DNA of 64,000 nt. It comes from Clitopilus passeckerianus. Lineage: Eukaryota; Basidiomycota; Agaricomycetes; Agaricales; Entolomataceae. Below the pieces are notes generated by a model, which saw nothing but the letters and a program-made list of their open reading frames with translations, was not told the origin of the DNA and did not search any database. A program made the position numbers and the translations under genes. Positions 41,896-53,419 of this stretch are shown piece after piece; within the stretch, counting starts at the first letter, position 1; every line of letters starts with the position of its first letter. The stretch is from the NCBI GenBank assembly GCA_944990035.1, contig CALYLX010000124.1, positions 124,001-188,000 on the forward strand, written 5' to 3'.

Positions 41896-43294
41896 ATGGT
41901 TATCATACATCCACCTCCAACCTCGGGTATCAGATCTCCTATTGATCTTCCATTTGACATAATCGAGCATGTTATTTTACATGCAGATCGGTCCACTCTT
42001 CGTGCGTTCGGCCTGACTGCTCAGGCTTTCGTGGCGTCTACGCGAACTCTGCTTTTTGAGCTCGTCAAATTTAGAGGCCCAAGGGATGCCAGAAGCCTCG
42101 ACGTATTCCTCGACCTCATCAGATTCCCCCATTCCACGCTTTCACCCGCTGTAAAGATCCTCAGGATAGAAGATATGTTGTATAGGAACTCCGGCTATAA
42201 AATTCGCCACCGTGATGACGCCCGAGAATTGGCAGCAAAGCTATCCCAACTGAAGTCCATTGAACTTATTAATGTAGCCGGAAATCTGATTCCCTGCTCC
42301 ATGCTCGAATTCATCTCGCATCTGCCAGCAGAAGACGTGCTGCTCGACACGGTGGTGTTCTACGAGGAAAGCGTACTCTTCGGTCTATTGCAACAGCTTC
42401 CCAGAAGGATGCGGCGTCTTACGCTCGTCAACATGGGCTATGACTACTTTCCCGAAGGCACAACTTCTATCAGAGAATATCCGGGGTTGATCGAGAACAT
42501 GTTACACTTAGTGGAAGTCGACACCACATCTCTTGAGATATTTTGCGATCCTTGGGCGCGTTCTGAGCTGTTTAGGCTGGGCACTGCCATAAAGACATTC
42601 CACTTGCGGCTCTCTTCGTCCCTCCTCGTGGATACAACGCTATCCCCATCCTTTTTCTCCGAATTCCTAAAAGAAGCAGGGCACACCATAGAGAAGCTAT
42701 GTATTGACATGACCCATAACGAATTTAACAAAGGTCGGTTCAGTCTTGTTCCCGTGTACCCGCTTGCTCATATGGCTACGAGCAGACCTGCATCTGTATT
42801 CTGAAGTCATACTTTCTGGGTGCACGAATCTAGCTTCCATCTGCATTGGAGTTGATATATATGTGCACCACATCAAGTGCACGGAGGACTATGAACCAAT
42901 GTGGTCGGTCCTTGGCCTTATTCCTGCTGGAAAGGTCACAGCGGTGACCATCGTCCTCGAGTTTTGGTGGATAGGACCATTGGAGTTTACTGCAATCGAA
43001 GACTACCCTTGGGTCGACACGGTTGCACGGCTAAGGAGATATTTTCCGGCCGTAGAGATGATTACGTTCAAAGTCAGGAGAAAAGAAACAGATCCAGTGC
43101 TGCTGCTACCCATCATTGCATCTATCAGCGATCAAGTCCAAAAAGAGAACGGGTCAGATTTTAAAGTTAGGCTCAGAACATGTCGGATCGACATGGTGAT
43201 ATCCAAGAAGGTACGCTTTCTATTTCTTACAAGTACTCTCGGGTTTCTGACCAGTCCTGAACTAGTGGAAGATGCCGTGGAGGATTCTCTCTGA
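41896..43294 (+). CDS. F-box-like array, copy P3 (intact)
   Basis: Exons 41896-42733 and 42786-43294 join in phase 1 to 1347 nt, 448 residues. F-box: SGIRSPIDLPFDIIEHVILH, then ADRSTLRAFGLTAQAFVAST. LRR-like sequence follows (LSQLKSIELINVAGNLIPCS), then GHTIEKLCIDMTHNEFNKG. Exon 2 starts DLHLYSEVILSGCTNLASI and ends VEDAVEDSL. This is the only copy of the array with no visible break. Start chosen to match MSIIGGHP of P2. Probably an SCF adaptor; target unknown. Confidence 0.8.
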
Positions 43295-43620
43295 GTAATC
43301 GTATCTCCCCGGCAGATAGATCATACTAGGGCCACTCTCGAAGAGATTTGAATTGGTATCGAAGAAAATGTGTATGTAAATAGTTAACAGGATGCACCTT
43401 AGGTGTGCTCCCTAAGCCGATCACGGCGACTAATCACTCCCGTTTTTGCGCGGGGTCATAATGTGGACGGATTTAAGGTAGCCTTCGCGTCAGTTCCCCC
43501 CACATCACAGTGAGGCGGATACCTGTGTATCAAATCCGCATCATATCCGTACAAAGCGGGGATGCACTTGAATATGGGCCGGCGCAATGACCACCTGGTC
43601 CGTATCAGCGAGTACCTGAC

Positions 43621-44420
43621 ATGCTCTCTAATGTGTTTCCTGTCGTAATACTCGAGTTCATCTCACCTCTTACTTTGTCCGAGGTTCTCGACACGATCGT
43701 ATTCCCTACCGCCAATACGCTCGTCATATTCTGGCGACACCTTTCTTCCGAAATGCAGCGTCTGACACTATACAACCTCTTCTGCGACATATTTGATGAA
43801 AGGAATATCGTACTCCAAGGAAATGCTGGAGTGCTTGAGAAGATTCTTCACTTAGCCGCGATTGATACCACCTCTCTCATCCCGTTCAACGATGTTTGAC
43901 TGCCTAGAGAGCTCTCTCAGATGGGCGTCACTGTTGAGCCATTTCACTCGCGACTCGCAGGCCCAACATCTCGGAATACGGCGGCATCCATACCATTTTT
44001 GACGGTTCCTCGAGCAGGCTAGGCACACAGTTAGAGAACTCTACATTAACCTGACCGGTACCGATTACAACGAAGGTGGATCCTTTAGGGTTCGGACAGT
44101 TCCGATATCGCGTTGGATTGAACCTTTCGAATAGACCTCCTGAAGCTTTACCCGGAAGTAAACCTGTCAAACTGTATAAACCTGCCATTAGTTTGCGTTG
44201 GGGTGATCGATGTTGCCCTAGAAGCCGCAATGTGGTCCGTCCTTCGAACAGTCCCCAAAGCCGCAGTTGACAAAGTGACCATCCCTTTATTTTTCGGACG
44301 GTCGGAGAGGTCCAGATTACCAAGGTCAAAGGATACCCGGGGATAGCAATGGCTGAGCGAATACGGAGACCTTTCCTGGCCGTGAAGGACATCGCGTTCA
44401 AGATCGGGGAATGTATGTAC
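43621..44420 (+). pseudogene. F-box-like array, copy P4 (remnant)
   Basis: The 5' half including the F-box is missing. Recognisable pieces are VILEFISPLTLSEVLDTIVF, then GVLEKILHLAAIDTTSLIPF followed by a stop. After many stops comes LKLYPEVNLSNCINLPLVCV with MWSVLRTVPKAAVDKVTIPL. These align with consecutive parts of P3, so it is a truncated and decayed copy. Confidence 0.7.
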
Positions 44421-44972
44421 TTGCAGCTCTAGAAGCGCAAGTTTAAGACGAAAATCGAACGGATGCTAGGATTATGTTTAGAGCGTGTAACTTGGACCTG
44501 GGATCTCGAGCTAGGGTAAGCCAACCAAGTCGAGGAACCTAATTTTTGATTGATCTACAACAGTGGCGTCTTCCATGGCAAGAGTTCTCAAAGTAGTTGC
44601 GACGATGCGACGTGGGGCTCAAAGCAACGGCGTGCACCGGTTTGCTCCAGTAGCAGGCATTTTTTGCTCCTAGCATGTAGCCACAAACACCAGCAGCGGG
44701 CCTGACGCAGCACTATCATAATCCTTTGGAAATTTAGAAATTAACATAAGGATGTCCTGTTGGTCAAAGGATTGAAGCGCAAAAACAACAGCAACGTGGG
44801 AAAAGGATGACTTTATGCCAAATTATGGGACAAACTGTGGTCTACCTGGTCATGTGGATGACGCACGCTCGCTTATGTGACCAAGCGACAAGGTCGCGAA
44901 CCTCTGGCCGCTTGCAATTGCCACAGCTCCTTTGACATCGACTATAGGGTACAACGCTCAATTATTGGGACA
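44421..44972. other. Intergenic, no supported gene
   Basis: Between the last array remnant and the SWIM-RING gene. Nothing recognised. Confidence 0.5.
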
Positions 44973-46508
44973 ATGAACTCACTCAAAAGGAAGGCTGGCT
45001 CTTCAAGTCAAGTTCAGGCTCGTGCGCCAATAACGAAAAGACGAAGAGTGCAAACGAAAGCAAATGGTGCGTTAAATCGGCCAGTTCAACCTACCTCGAG
45101 AACTTACCCCGCCTAATCTCAGAATCCTATGTAGTGGCGTTGGGCTCTCAGCCAGCGATGAAAATTTCAGAAGGTTACACCTATACGTCCTCTTCGTACC
45201 CCCAACCCTCTCCGAAGAAGGGAAAGAAGAAGCCAGATCCAGATGCGCCGCTTCCGGAGAAGCGTGGTGCCAGGTTCAAACCGGCTTGTCCTCAGAATAT
45301 TATGGAACGAGTGCACAGAGTAATGTCTCAAAGGTAGGCCTGTATACCGCTGTGGATCGGGTTGAGCTAACCTATTCCGTCGCAGGTTCTTCATGATCGA
45401 TAGGTACCGGACACCACAGGCACCTCAGGAGGTGTTTAGTGTACTTGGGTCTACAGGCAACGTGCGTCTGGGTTGTCATATGTCTTGCTGTATCTAATAC
45501 CCTCGCAGGTGTACACTGTGACGATCAACCATAAGCCTAGCTGCGACTGTTAATTAGGTTCCTCAACCAACTCGACCGATATCACTGACTATTCTCATAG
45601 GCCCGGATGCCTCAAAAGGAAATCACTGCAAACACATTGTACGCGATTTCCTCCTGTTATATGATGCACACCATGTCTAAGTCCTGCGGCAGTTGTTCAT
45701 TTTCTTGAAAGGTAAGCGAGCCTCCTACGTCAACATTACGTTAATCGAACTGATGCTTGGCCCTACCAGTCCTACAGGTACCACAGTCGTCTCCCGTATG
45801 GTATCAGAAGTAAGTGTCCACCTCCGTTCGCATCAGGACGGGCACTCACAATTCCTTATTTGCTTCCGTATATGTAGGGCCCTCCTCTCTAGCGAATTGC
45901 AAACCATATTTGATCAAGCCCCTCTCGCCCCCAATGACATCGCCAACGCCAGAGTACGCGAGGCTCATGCACGTGCAACAGGAAAAGCCTCCGAACCCCA
46001 AACCCTTCAGTCATCTCCCTCGAACAAGAAGCGGATCCCCGGCCCGGATGACGACTGTCCAATTTGTTATGAGGGTATGGACGGTGTCAGTGAACCATCC
46101 CTAACCTTCTGCGAGGAATGTGGAAACGCTTTACACAGGGAATGTTTCCGGCAATGTGAGTGCTTCGTGTTGTCGCTTCTAATGAGCCTAGTTTCCCGAT
46201 AGTGACCAACGAACGTTTTCTTTGCGTTTACAGGGCAAGCGAGTACTGTCAGAGATGGGAAGACGCTTACTTGCGTGTGGTGCAGATCGACGTGGGCTTT
46301 TCCTGGTGCGACAGACTCCGCGCGTGCTCCTGGTGCTGCTACCAGCGAGGGGTATCTGAATCTGGGGACTATCTCTGGTGCGAGTCCTATTCGCGACACC
46401 AGCACGTGTAGGTCCCTCATCTGTTGCTTTAACCTGAGAACGATGGTGATGATACGCTTTCTAGATTATCACGGCCCAAGGCGGGGCTACAGGGCTTTTG
46501 GCTCTTGA
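44973..46508 (+). CDS. SWIM plus RING zinc-finger protein (putative E3 ubiquitin ligase)
   Basis: At least nine small exons. A basic N-terminus (MNSLKRKAGSS, then TKRRRVQTK) precedes KKGKKKPDPDAPLPEKRG. The SWIM domain reads YTVTINHKPSCDCPDASK plus GNHCKHI, giving the CxC...CxH pattern once the intron after SCDC is removed. IFLKVLQVPQSSPVWYQK and ALLSSELQTIFDQAP follow. The RING-type finger is DDDCPICYEGM, FCEECGNALHRECFRQW and LTCVWCRSTW, with all Cys/His pairs present. SWIM-then-RING order is that of ZSWIM2/MEX-like E3 ligases. The C-terminus ends YHGPRRGYRAFGS. Gene borders are well supported by continuous homology-like phrasing across introns. Confidence 0.85.
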
Positions 46509-47084
46509 GTTGGCCCTGGCGAGATCTAGTTCGTTTCGTATTTTTCTTGGTACAACCATTTCTTGAATCAGCTTTTCTTGCACATCCTCCGCATATGTAT
46601 ATCATCATTAGCAAGATTGATAGCATCTTGGCTCGAAGTAACCTATGTACCACTCTTCACAATCTATCGTACCCCACGCTTGAGCCTCGTGCCCAGCTGA
46701 CATGAGTAGGCCTGCCACGGCGCTCTTTGTGGGCGCTATTGACATCAGCGGAACGCCACATGCTACGGCAGGCATGACCCTCGTACAATGGATTGGGAAT
46801 GGCATGTTCTTTATAAATATTATTCCTGCCCATATATGAACACTAGGTGTATGTATTCACAGAGCTTCATGTGGAGTGCCGAAATTATGTACAGAATGTT
46901 TTTAAAATGTGGCTACATTAGTAGAAACATTTAACCGATTATTCAAAGGATAGGTGATGAACTAATTATAGTGGAAGATACGTATAATGTAGCTCAGAAA
47001 GTTATGGAACACAATATATACACAGGACTGACGGGTTTCAGCTTTAGATGTCGAGGTGGCTGTATACAGATAATGTCTGAGTGG
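46509..47084. other. Intergenic between convergent genes
   Basis: 3' flanks of the SWIM-RING and ABC-like genes. AT-rich near 46800-46980. No gene supported. Confidence 0.5.
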
Positions 47085-49484
47085 TCATTTTTCAATATTG
47101 GAAAAAGGAGTGACGTACAAGGTGATATCGGCACCTGGTATGCCTTCAATAGGCTTCTCGGAGAGAACGATCACGGCCTTCCCCGTTCCAAGCTTCGAGA
47201 ACTTGCGAACCAGCGCATTTTCTTCCGCCTCAGGAAGGCCAGAAAAGGGGCATTCGATGACGAGGCGCTCCAAATTGGAAGAGAGTGCTCTCATAACCAT
47301 GCGAGCACTGAATCAAGCAAGGATGAATCAGTACAAGACCTTAAGCAAAGGAGAGATGACACTTACACAATGATTCTCTGAGTCTCTATCTCCGAAGGTA
47401 TGTATTTCTTGACTTGAGCCTCCTTTCTCGATAGTGCAGTCAATGCAGCCGGCCCAATACGACCAGCGTGCTCGGTCGACATGGCGAGCATTCCTGGCCA
47501 GTGGCTAACGATCGCCTCTCCGCGATCCAGAAGTAGGTCGAGGCATCCAGCTAAACGAGCAGCTTCGAGCATATTCGAGTAGCGGGTTTGAGCGGACACA
47601 GAGGCGTCGCTGGCACCGATCGCAATGTTCTCTGCCAAAGTGAGAGGTAGGAGGGTTTCACCCAGGGAGGTTAAAACGCTCTCTTGTGTGGAGCCAGACA
47701 GGGATTTTGCGAATACTGATCGGGTGGAGGACGATCCTCCTACTATCGAGATCAAGCTTTCTTCTCCAATAGGGGACAATTGCCTGGAAGGACGTTCGCT
47801 GTAGCGTATTTGGATTTTAGTCACGACGGTCGCTGAAGAATCACTAAGTAGTTGCTTACCTTGAATCGGTCAAACCGCTAGTGGCATTCGTGGTTAGCTT
47901 TTGGCAACGTTTTCCTGCTCCAGCAGGGGCTCCATCGTTGGGCGACTCGGCCGTTGCGAGGGCGAGATAGAAATACTCGAGGTTTCGTAGTGTGAAGGAA
48001 AGATTGACAGCGTCGTAGGATTGGAGTTCAATCATGAACTTGCGTATCTTGATTGAGGCATAGAATGCAAATGCCACAGTGCCGACCGACTCAGCCGTTG
48101 AGCTAAAGGCGAGCAAGACGGCGCCGAAAGCCTAGTACCTTTAGTGAACCTTGTTGATCCTGGCGTGTAGGGATCACTCACCAATGGGCATTTGAAGAGA
48201 ACGGCTTGGACTAAGTGCCAGATCCACGCAGGATTAAACTGTAAAACCTGAAGTGGGGTTATATCCAAGTCATCAACAGCCTCGAGCGTCCGGCGATAGT
48301 CTGGAGTGAGCTGGTTCAGTACTGGATAGATTGGCTGAACATCGCGGCGTACCTTCTAGTATTGAATGTTCCCCAGTATTCCCTGCCAGTGTTTCCTTGT
48401 ATTCCGGAGAGAAGATAGTATGGTGGAGATTGTTGAGACGATGGAGATCGGAATTATCCGTCCAAAATGTGAACCCTTGTCGAACCCTTAGTATCATGGA
48501 AACGGGTCGGTGTAACAAGAAAGACTAGTTACCGGTACCGCCGGCGATATTCCTGGGCGCTATAAGGGACAGTAGGAGAAGAGCGCCCAGGTAACCCCGC
48601 ATGACCCAACCGAGGCTATCGTCGATCCATAACAGGTACAGCAGGACGCAGACTTGTAGGAGGATTGAAACGTGAAGACTTAGTCCAGTGACGACATCTC
48701 GGGCGTGGCAGAGGAGAGGTGGGTTATATAGAGAACACCAATCCATGGGCGGTTCGATTGTATCTAAACGGACATCAGGATCTGCGTTAATCACCTCCTG
48801 ACTCCGATGCCTACCTGGACCGCTCCGTTTAGCTCGGATATTGAGACTTGCTAGATGAAATATAGAGTAAGTGATAGAACAATTAGAATGGTAAAGGACC
48901 CGCCTTTCGCCATAAGAGGAAGGAAATGGCGTCTCAAGCGACCCCCTAGCTTCCATTCGAGACGGAGCCTGATGCATTTCGCAGCTGGTTGAAGGGCTTC
49001 TATCATAAGCCAGGTGCAGGCGAGGATTTGAAGTCCGATCCGATGTTGAGCATCTTGTCCCATGGTGTCCAGATACTGAGGGCTTGTTTAATTCCGTATT
49101 GGGCGGGACCAAATACGGAGCCTTACCTTCAATGAGTTGCTTGCGCAATACAGCAGAACACAAGGGGCAACCGCAATTGACATCTCTGTTCCAAGGTATG
49201 CAGGCCAGTAGAGCGGAGTGACCGAGCAAAGGTTGGAAAACATATGTTCCGCGTGTGGGGACCGAAGAATAGTCATAATTGAGCTGATCCTCGACGGGAG
49301 TAGGAATTTGGGAGACAGGGAGTCGTAAAATACGGTAAAGGTTCCCCATGGCTTGGTTTCGAGGTGCGGAATTGGGTTTGCAGGCGAATGCGATTTTTCC
49401 CGGGGGCCGTCCTCCATTGTGAGCGGTTATAGAGATAAGTAGCACTCGACAGACTTGATTCGCCACGGGATGAGTTGATGACAA
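47085..49484 (-). CDS. ABC-type protein with degenerate nucleotide-binding domain
   Basis: The N-terminal half has several hydrophobic segments (LSLHVSILLQVCVLLYLLW; YLGALLLLSLIAP; GGSFTILIVLSLTLYFI). The C-terminal third follows the order of an ABC ATPase, KIQIRYSERPSRQLSPIGEE then SLISIVGGSSSTRSVF. Key residues are lost: the Walker A slot reads GGSSSTRSV (no GK[ST]), the signature reads LSRKEAQ, Walker B reads LVIECPFSG and the H-loop reads VLSEKP. The last exons give RIIVARMVMRAL and a normal end at 47085. The frame is open, so this looks like a conserved non-catalytic ABC protein or a gene starting to decay. A 36-nt stretch (VKKYIPSEIETQ) between LSRKEAQ and RIIVARM could be a tiny intron. 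The start is uncertain: 49484, 49349 or an exon near 49700. Confidence 0.6.
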
Positions 49485-49490
49485 GACGTT

Positions 49491-49700
49491 CTATAAAGCG
49501 ACAGGCTTTATATCATCGGCTGTAGTGGCGACGAAGTTACTCCAATTGTCATGGCCCGTTAGAATGGCCCAGAAAGCAGTGGTTGGCTCGCGGCAGGATA
49601 TCATACCATCCCTGTCTATCTTCGGATCGGGGAGTGTTATGGGGAATAATAGGAATATGACGAGGTATAAGGGTGACAAATACGCCCAAGAATAAAGCAC
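49491..49700 (-). other. Possible upstream exon of the ABC-like gene
   Basis: Frame MLYSWAYLSPLYLVIFLLF, with one membrane segment and an open hydrophilic stretch, just upstream of the ABC-like gene on the same strand. It could be its first exon or a separate small membrane protein. No family recognised. Confidence 0.3.
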
Positions 49701-50300
49701 CTAGTTAGCTATCACTCACCAGGTCAACCATAGGCCTGCATGGTAGGGCAAGGCTCCTCGATACATAAAGGTTTGTGGGCGTCGTAGGCCAGAATTTGTC
49801 TAAAAGGACTGCCGTAGTGGTGTGTCCTGAGACAAAACAAGCCGGTGGACCCACACGCCAGCAACAAGCCGACTACCTCATACGACGATCGAGGCACCAC
49901 GCTTGTGCGGCCCACTAGCGCTCTCGGTCAGCCTGACTTGTGGGCGACGAGACGAGGTCGTTTCGGATTCAACCACAGGAGATGCCCGAGTGGATCGCAC
50001 ATATATATGGCGAGGGAAATTTCAACTTAGGCATACGCCTCAAAGCCAAGTTCATGAAAGAAATCAAGAGGCTGTCCACATGCTGTAAGCGCGTTTTTCA
50101 TAAAATGGGAGATGTTTAATGTTGCATATTATAATTGAAAACAAGAAATTCATCGTCAAGGGTTGTGTGGGTGCCAAAGACCAGAACTTTTCAGCAACCG
50201 CCACCAATTGTCGACAAGGGGTGAAGGTCACATGATCGTTTAGGGCAGGTCCACTGTGGAGGCATCCGAGCCAGTTGTCCGCTCCCCAGCCCTGTCCACA
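49701..50300. promoter_or_regulatory. Divergent promoter region before COG6
   Basis: No supported gene. It lies between the ABC-like gene or its possible exon and the COG6 start. Confidence 0.4.
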
Positions 50301-52931
50301 ATGGCTGCGTCTCCTCCAGCTCGAAGCGCGTCGCCCACGACAGATAAGGGCCAATCCAGGAATCCTATATCTGTAAGGCTCTACAAGATATTAGGGAGCA
50401 GCTTTGAAGACGAAGCATCGAAAGAGGCACTGCAAACACTGTCTGATCTCTATGTGCAAGCGCCTGGCAGCGAGAACATCCACTCTTCTGTTACAGGCAC
50501 GAATTTGGGTACAGATAGGGATATATCTACCCGAAATGCAGCAAGTCTTGCAAGACGCCATCTGCGACGAGATATGGAGAAGAACATGACAAGGGCAAGC
50601 CAGCAATTCCTTGATGCATTCGGAGAGGTGGATCAAGTGTGTGAGTTTTCTCTCTATATTTTGGTGACTCCGTTGATGGAATGCTTTATAGAGGCTCGAC
50701 GATCTCCAGAAAGATATCGATGCCATGAAGCTGGGTTGCGACGAGGCTGAAAAGCACCTTTCTCAGACGACGGAATCAAGTCGGTCACTTTTGGAGCGCG
50801 CAGGCACTCTACGAGAAGAAAGGTGACTACATTTGTCTTATGGGAGCTCTATTACTGACCGTACATCCAGTCTAGAAGTTGAAACGAAGAGATCAGTTGT
50901 CACTGCCTTCCTCTCTCGATTCACCCTGAACGAGGAGGAAGCAGAAGCTATCACTGCAAGAGACGTGCCTGTTGGGTTCAGGTTCTTCAAGGTGATGGAC
51001 AAGGTCGAGCAGATACGAGACGACTGCAGGATTTTGATGTCCGGAGAGGAGGGGCCTACACAAGCTGGGTAAGTAGATTTACCAATTGTTCAATATCTCT
51101 TCCATATTCATGAAATTTCATACAGCGTCGACATTATGTCTGCTATGTCGTCCTACCTTGAACAAGGATATGACAAAATTACGAGATGGTGCTCCAACGA
51201 GTTTCGCCAGCTGGGTCGCGACTCTCAGCTAGAAGTCAACGAAACCATGCGAGAGGCGGTCAAGCGGCTTAGCAAACGCCCGGAGCTTCTGAAGTGAGCG
51301 TTCTGCACGTATTTTGACCTACCCGCTAATTTGATATCTTTCTCAGTGAGGCCCTCTCGGTTCTCTCCCAGACACGTCAGTCAACACTGGTGTCAGCTTT
51401 TATCACTGCCCTCACCCGAGGCGGGCCTTCTGGGTTACCCCGACCCATTGAGCTGCACGCCCATGATCCCTTGCGTTATATTGGCGACATGCTTGCTTGG
51501 GTTCACCAGACTTTGGCTGCCGAGCAAGAATTTCTCGAAGCCTTGTTTGGCCTCAGGGGTAAAGCAAGGATGGTTGGGAGTGTACGCGTTTTTGAAGGGA
51601 AGACCGAAGAGGAGGAATGGTCCCGGGAGCTTCTGGACTCTGCAGTGGAGAAACTGTGCGTGCCCTTGAAGGTATTGTGATTCCTTCCCTCTCGTAGAAT
51701 CTATGCTTACTATGCATCACCAGGTTCGAGTTCAGCAAACGGTTCGCTCTCAGGAAAGCAGTATCGTTGCCTACAAGGTGGCAAACCTGCTGCAATTCTA
51801 TATGTTGACCATGCGAAGAACTATCGGTGACCAAGCGCTTCTTTCAAAGACTTTGCTTGAGTAAGTCACGGCTGCCCGCAACAACTACCGCCGTGCTGAC
51901 TGCATTGGACTTCAGGATGACCGATACGGCTTATGGAGCGTTTTATGAATCCATTTCCGCGCTTGGACGAGCTCTGCTCAGAACACCTCTTGTGAGCCCC
52001 ACCTTCTGAATTATGTCACTTTGGTGACTAACGCTGCTCAGGATGTCAACGACATCTCGCTCACACCTCCACTCTCCATTCTGGACCATGCACAAGTCCT
52101 CAAGGAAATTATGGCCGTCTACCAGTCGTCGTTGCTCGACGAAGACGAATCAGAGCAAGTTGCAGGGTTTGAGAAGATTCTCGAGATCACCATTGATCCT
52201 GCTGTGGAACTTTGCACGGCTGAACACGCTGAGAAACGAAGACTACGGCCGAACTGGGATCACCCAATATTTGTGCTCAACTGCCTTACCTACCTCCTGG
52301 TATGCCTTTGCCTCTTGTGTCGTGCCTGGTCTCATAAAATTTGCTGCTCAGGGCGTTCTCGAACCATTTCCATTTACGAAGGACAAGCAAGAGGGGATAG
52401 ACAACCTTATTGACGAGCAGGTTCAGGAAGTGACCGAGCAACAGGTAAGTTATCAGCTCCGCCTTCATTGCATTCCGACCTGATAAGCTGCTTCCAGTTC
52501 CTGCACATCATGAGTGACGCTGGGCTAGAAGATATCTATGCGACATGCCAAAACCGACAGCCAGGGGTTCGTACTAGCGTACTTATTGCAGCTCCTCCTA
52601 AGCTGACTATCGCGCACAGGAACCGTTGTCACGTCTGCCAGCGGCGGAACCGCAAGCACTGCGGAACGCGCTGAAAGCCTTTTCCTCTTGGCTTTCTGGA
52701 GATGAGGTCGTGCACTCAGCTCGCCTGTCACAGCTAACGGCGCAGCGGCTCCACACCAGGATTCACCAGGAGGCTCTGAAGCTGGTGGCGCAGGCTTACA
52801 AGTTCATCTGCGACGAGGTCAGGAAGCCGGAGAATAGATATGAGGCGGCGTCGACTTTGTTAGGGAGCGAACGGCCATTTGGGCAGATCAATTTGCTGAA
52901 CCAGATCTTCAGCTTGACGGACGATCTATAA
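50301..52931 (+). CDS. COG6: Conserved oligomeric Golgi complex subunit 6
   Basis: Multi-exon gene. The start MAASPPARSASPTTDKGQSR is followed by NPISVRLYKILGSSFEDEAS. Coiled-coil segments (RLDDLQKDIDAMKLGCDEAE) come next, then SVVTAFLSRFTLNEEEAEAI, PVGFRFFKVMDKVEQIRDDC and MSSYLEQGYDKITRWCSNEF. PIELHAHDPLRYIGDMLAWV, the most conserved COG6 block, follows. The end is EKRRLRPNWDHPIFVLNCLT, then RPFGQINLLNQIFSLTDDL. COG6 is part of lobe B of the COG tether, which brings retrograde vesicles to the Golgi. The GTG at 50256 was rejected as a start. Length and segment order fit a full-length protein. Confidence 0.92.
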
Positions 52932-53080
52932 AAGGTGTCCATACGTCAAGCACCCTGTTGTTAAATCCAGTACTAGAATTAATTAAACGAGCTGTACAAT
53001 ACATCATAGACGTGGGCGAGATGCAGCTGAGAAAACGAAGACAAAATATGTAGACGAGAAATGCTCATGGGGTGATATTT

Positions 53081-53419
53081 CTACTGCTTGTTCTCCCCGA
53101 CCCTCCGACAGATGCCCGCATAATTTCCTCCACACCATTGATCATAGTTGATGTTTCCGCCGACGCAAAGTTGACGAGCTAAATGCAACGCGATTGTCAG
53201 CTTCAAGCTATCACGCAAGCATCGATGATACTCACTCCCTTGTTGGCAAGGATATCCTCGTCTAGCAACGTCACAATAACGGACGTTGGTGGTTTGTCTC
53301 TCCCCCAATTCACACTTGCAGCGATAGTAGTAAATATCGACGGTGTATTCCTTAGTGCACCTGAATCAAAGTTTTATCGTCAGGAGTAGGTAGAGAGTCG
53401 AGTGTATTGGAGCTCACAT
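53081..53419 (-). CDS. Small cysteine-rich protein with split start codon
   Basis: On the minus strand the sequence reads AT, then a GTGAGC...CAG intron (53417-53361), then G TGC ACT. Splicing creates the ATG and the protein MCTKEYTVDIYYYRCKCELG. It continues RQTTNVRYCDVARRGYPCQQ, then after a second intron RQLCVGGNINYDQWCGGNYA, and stops at 53081. Seven spaced cysteines and no signal peptide recall the cytosolic Cys-rich small proteins common in fungi that begin MC and contain CxC. Function unknown. Other starts cannot be excluded. Confidence 0.5.
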
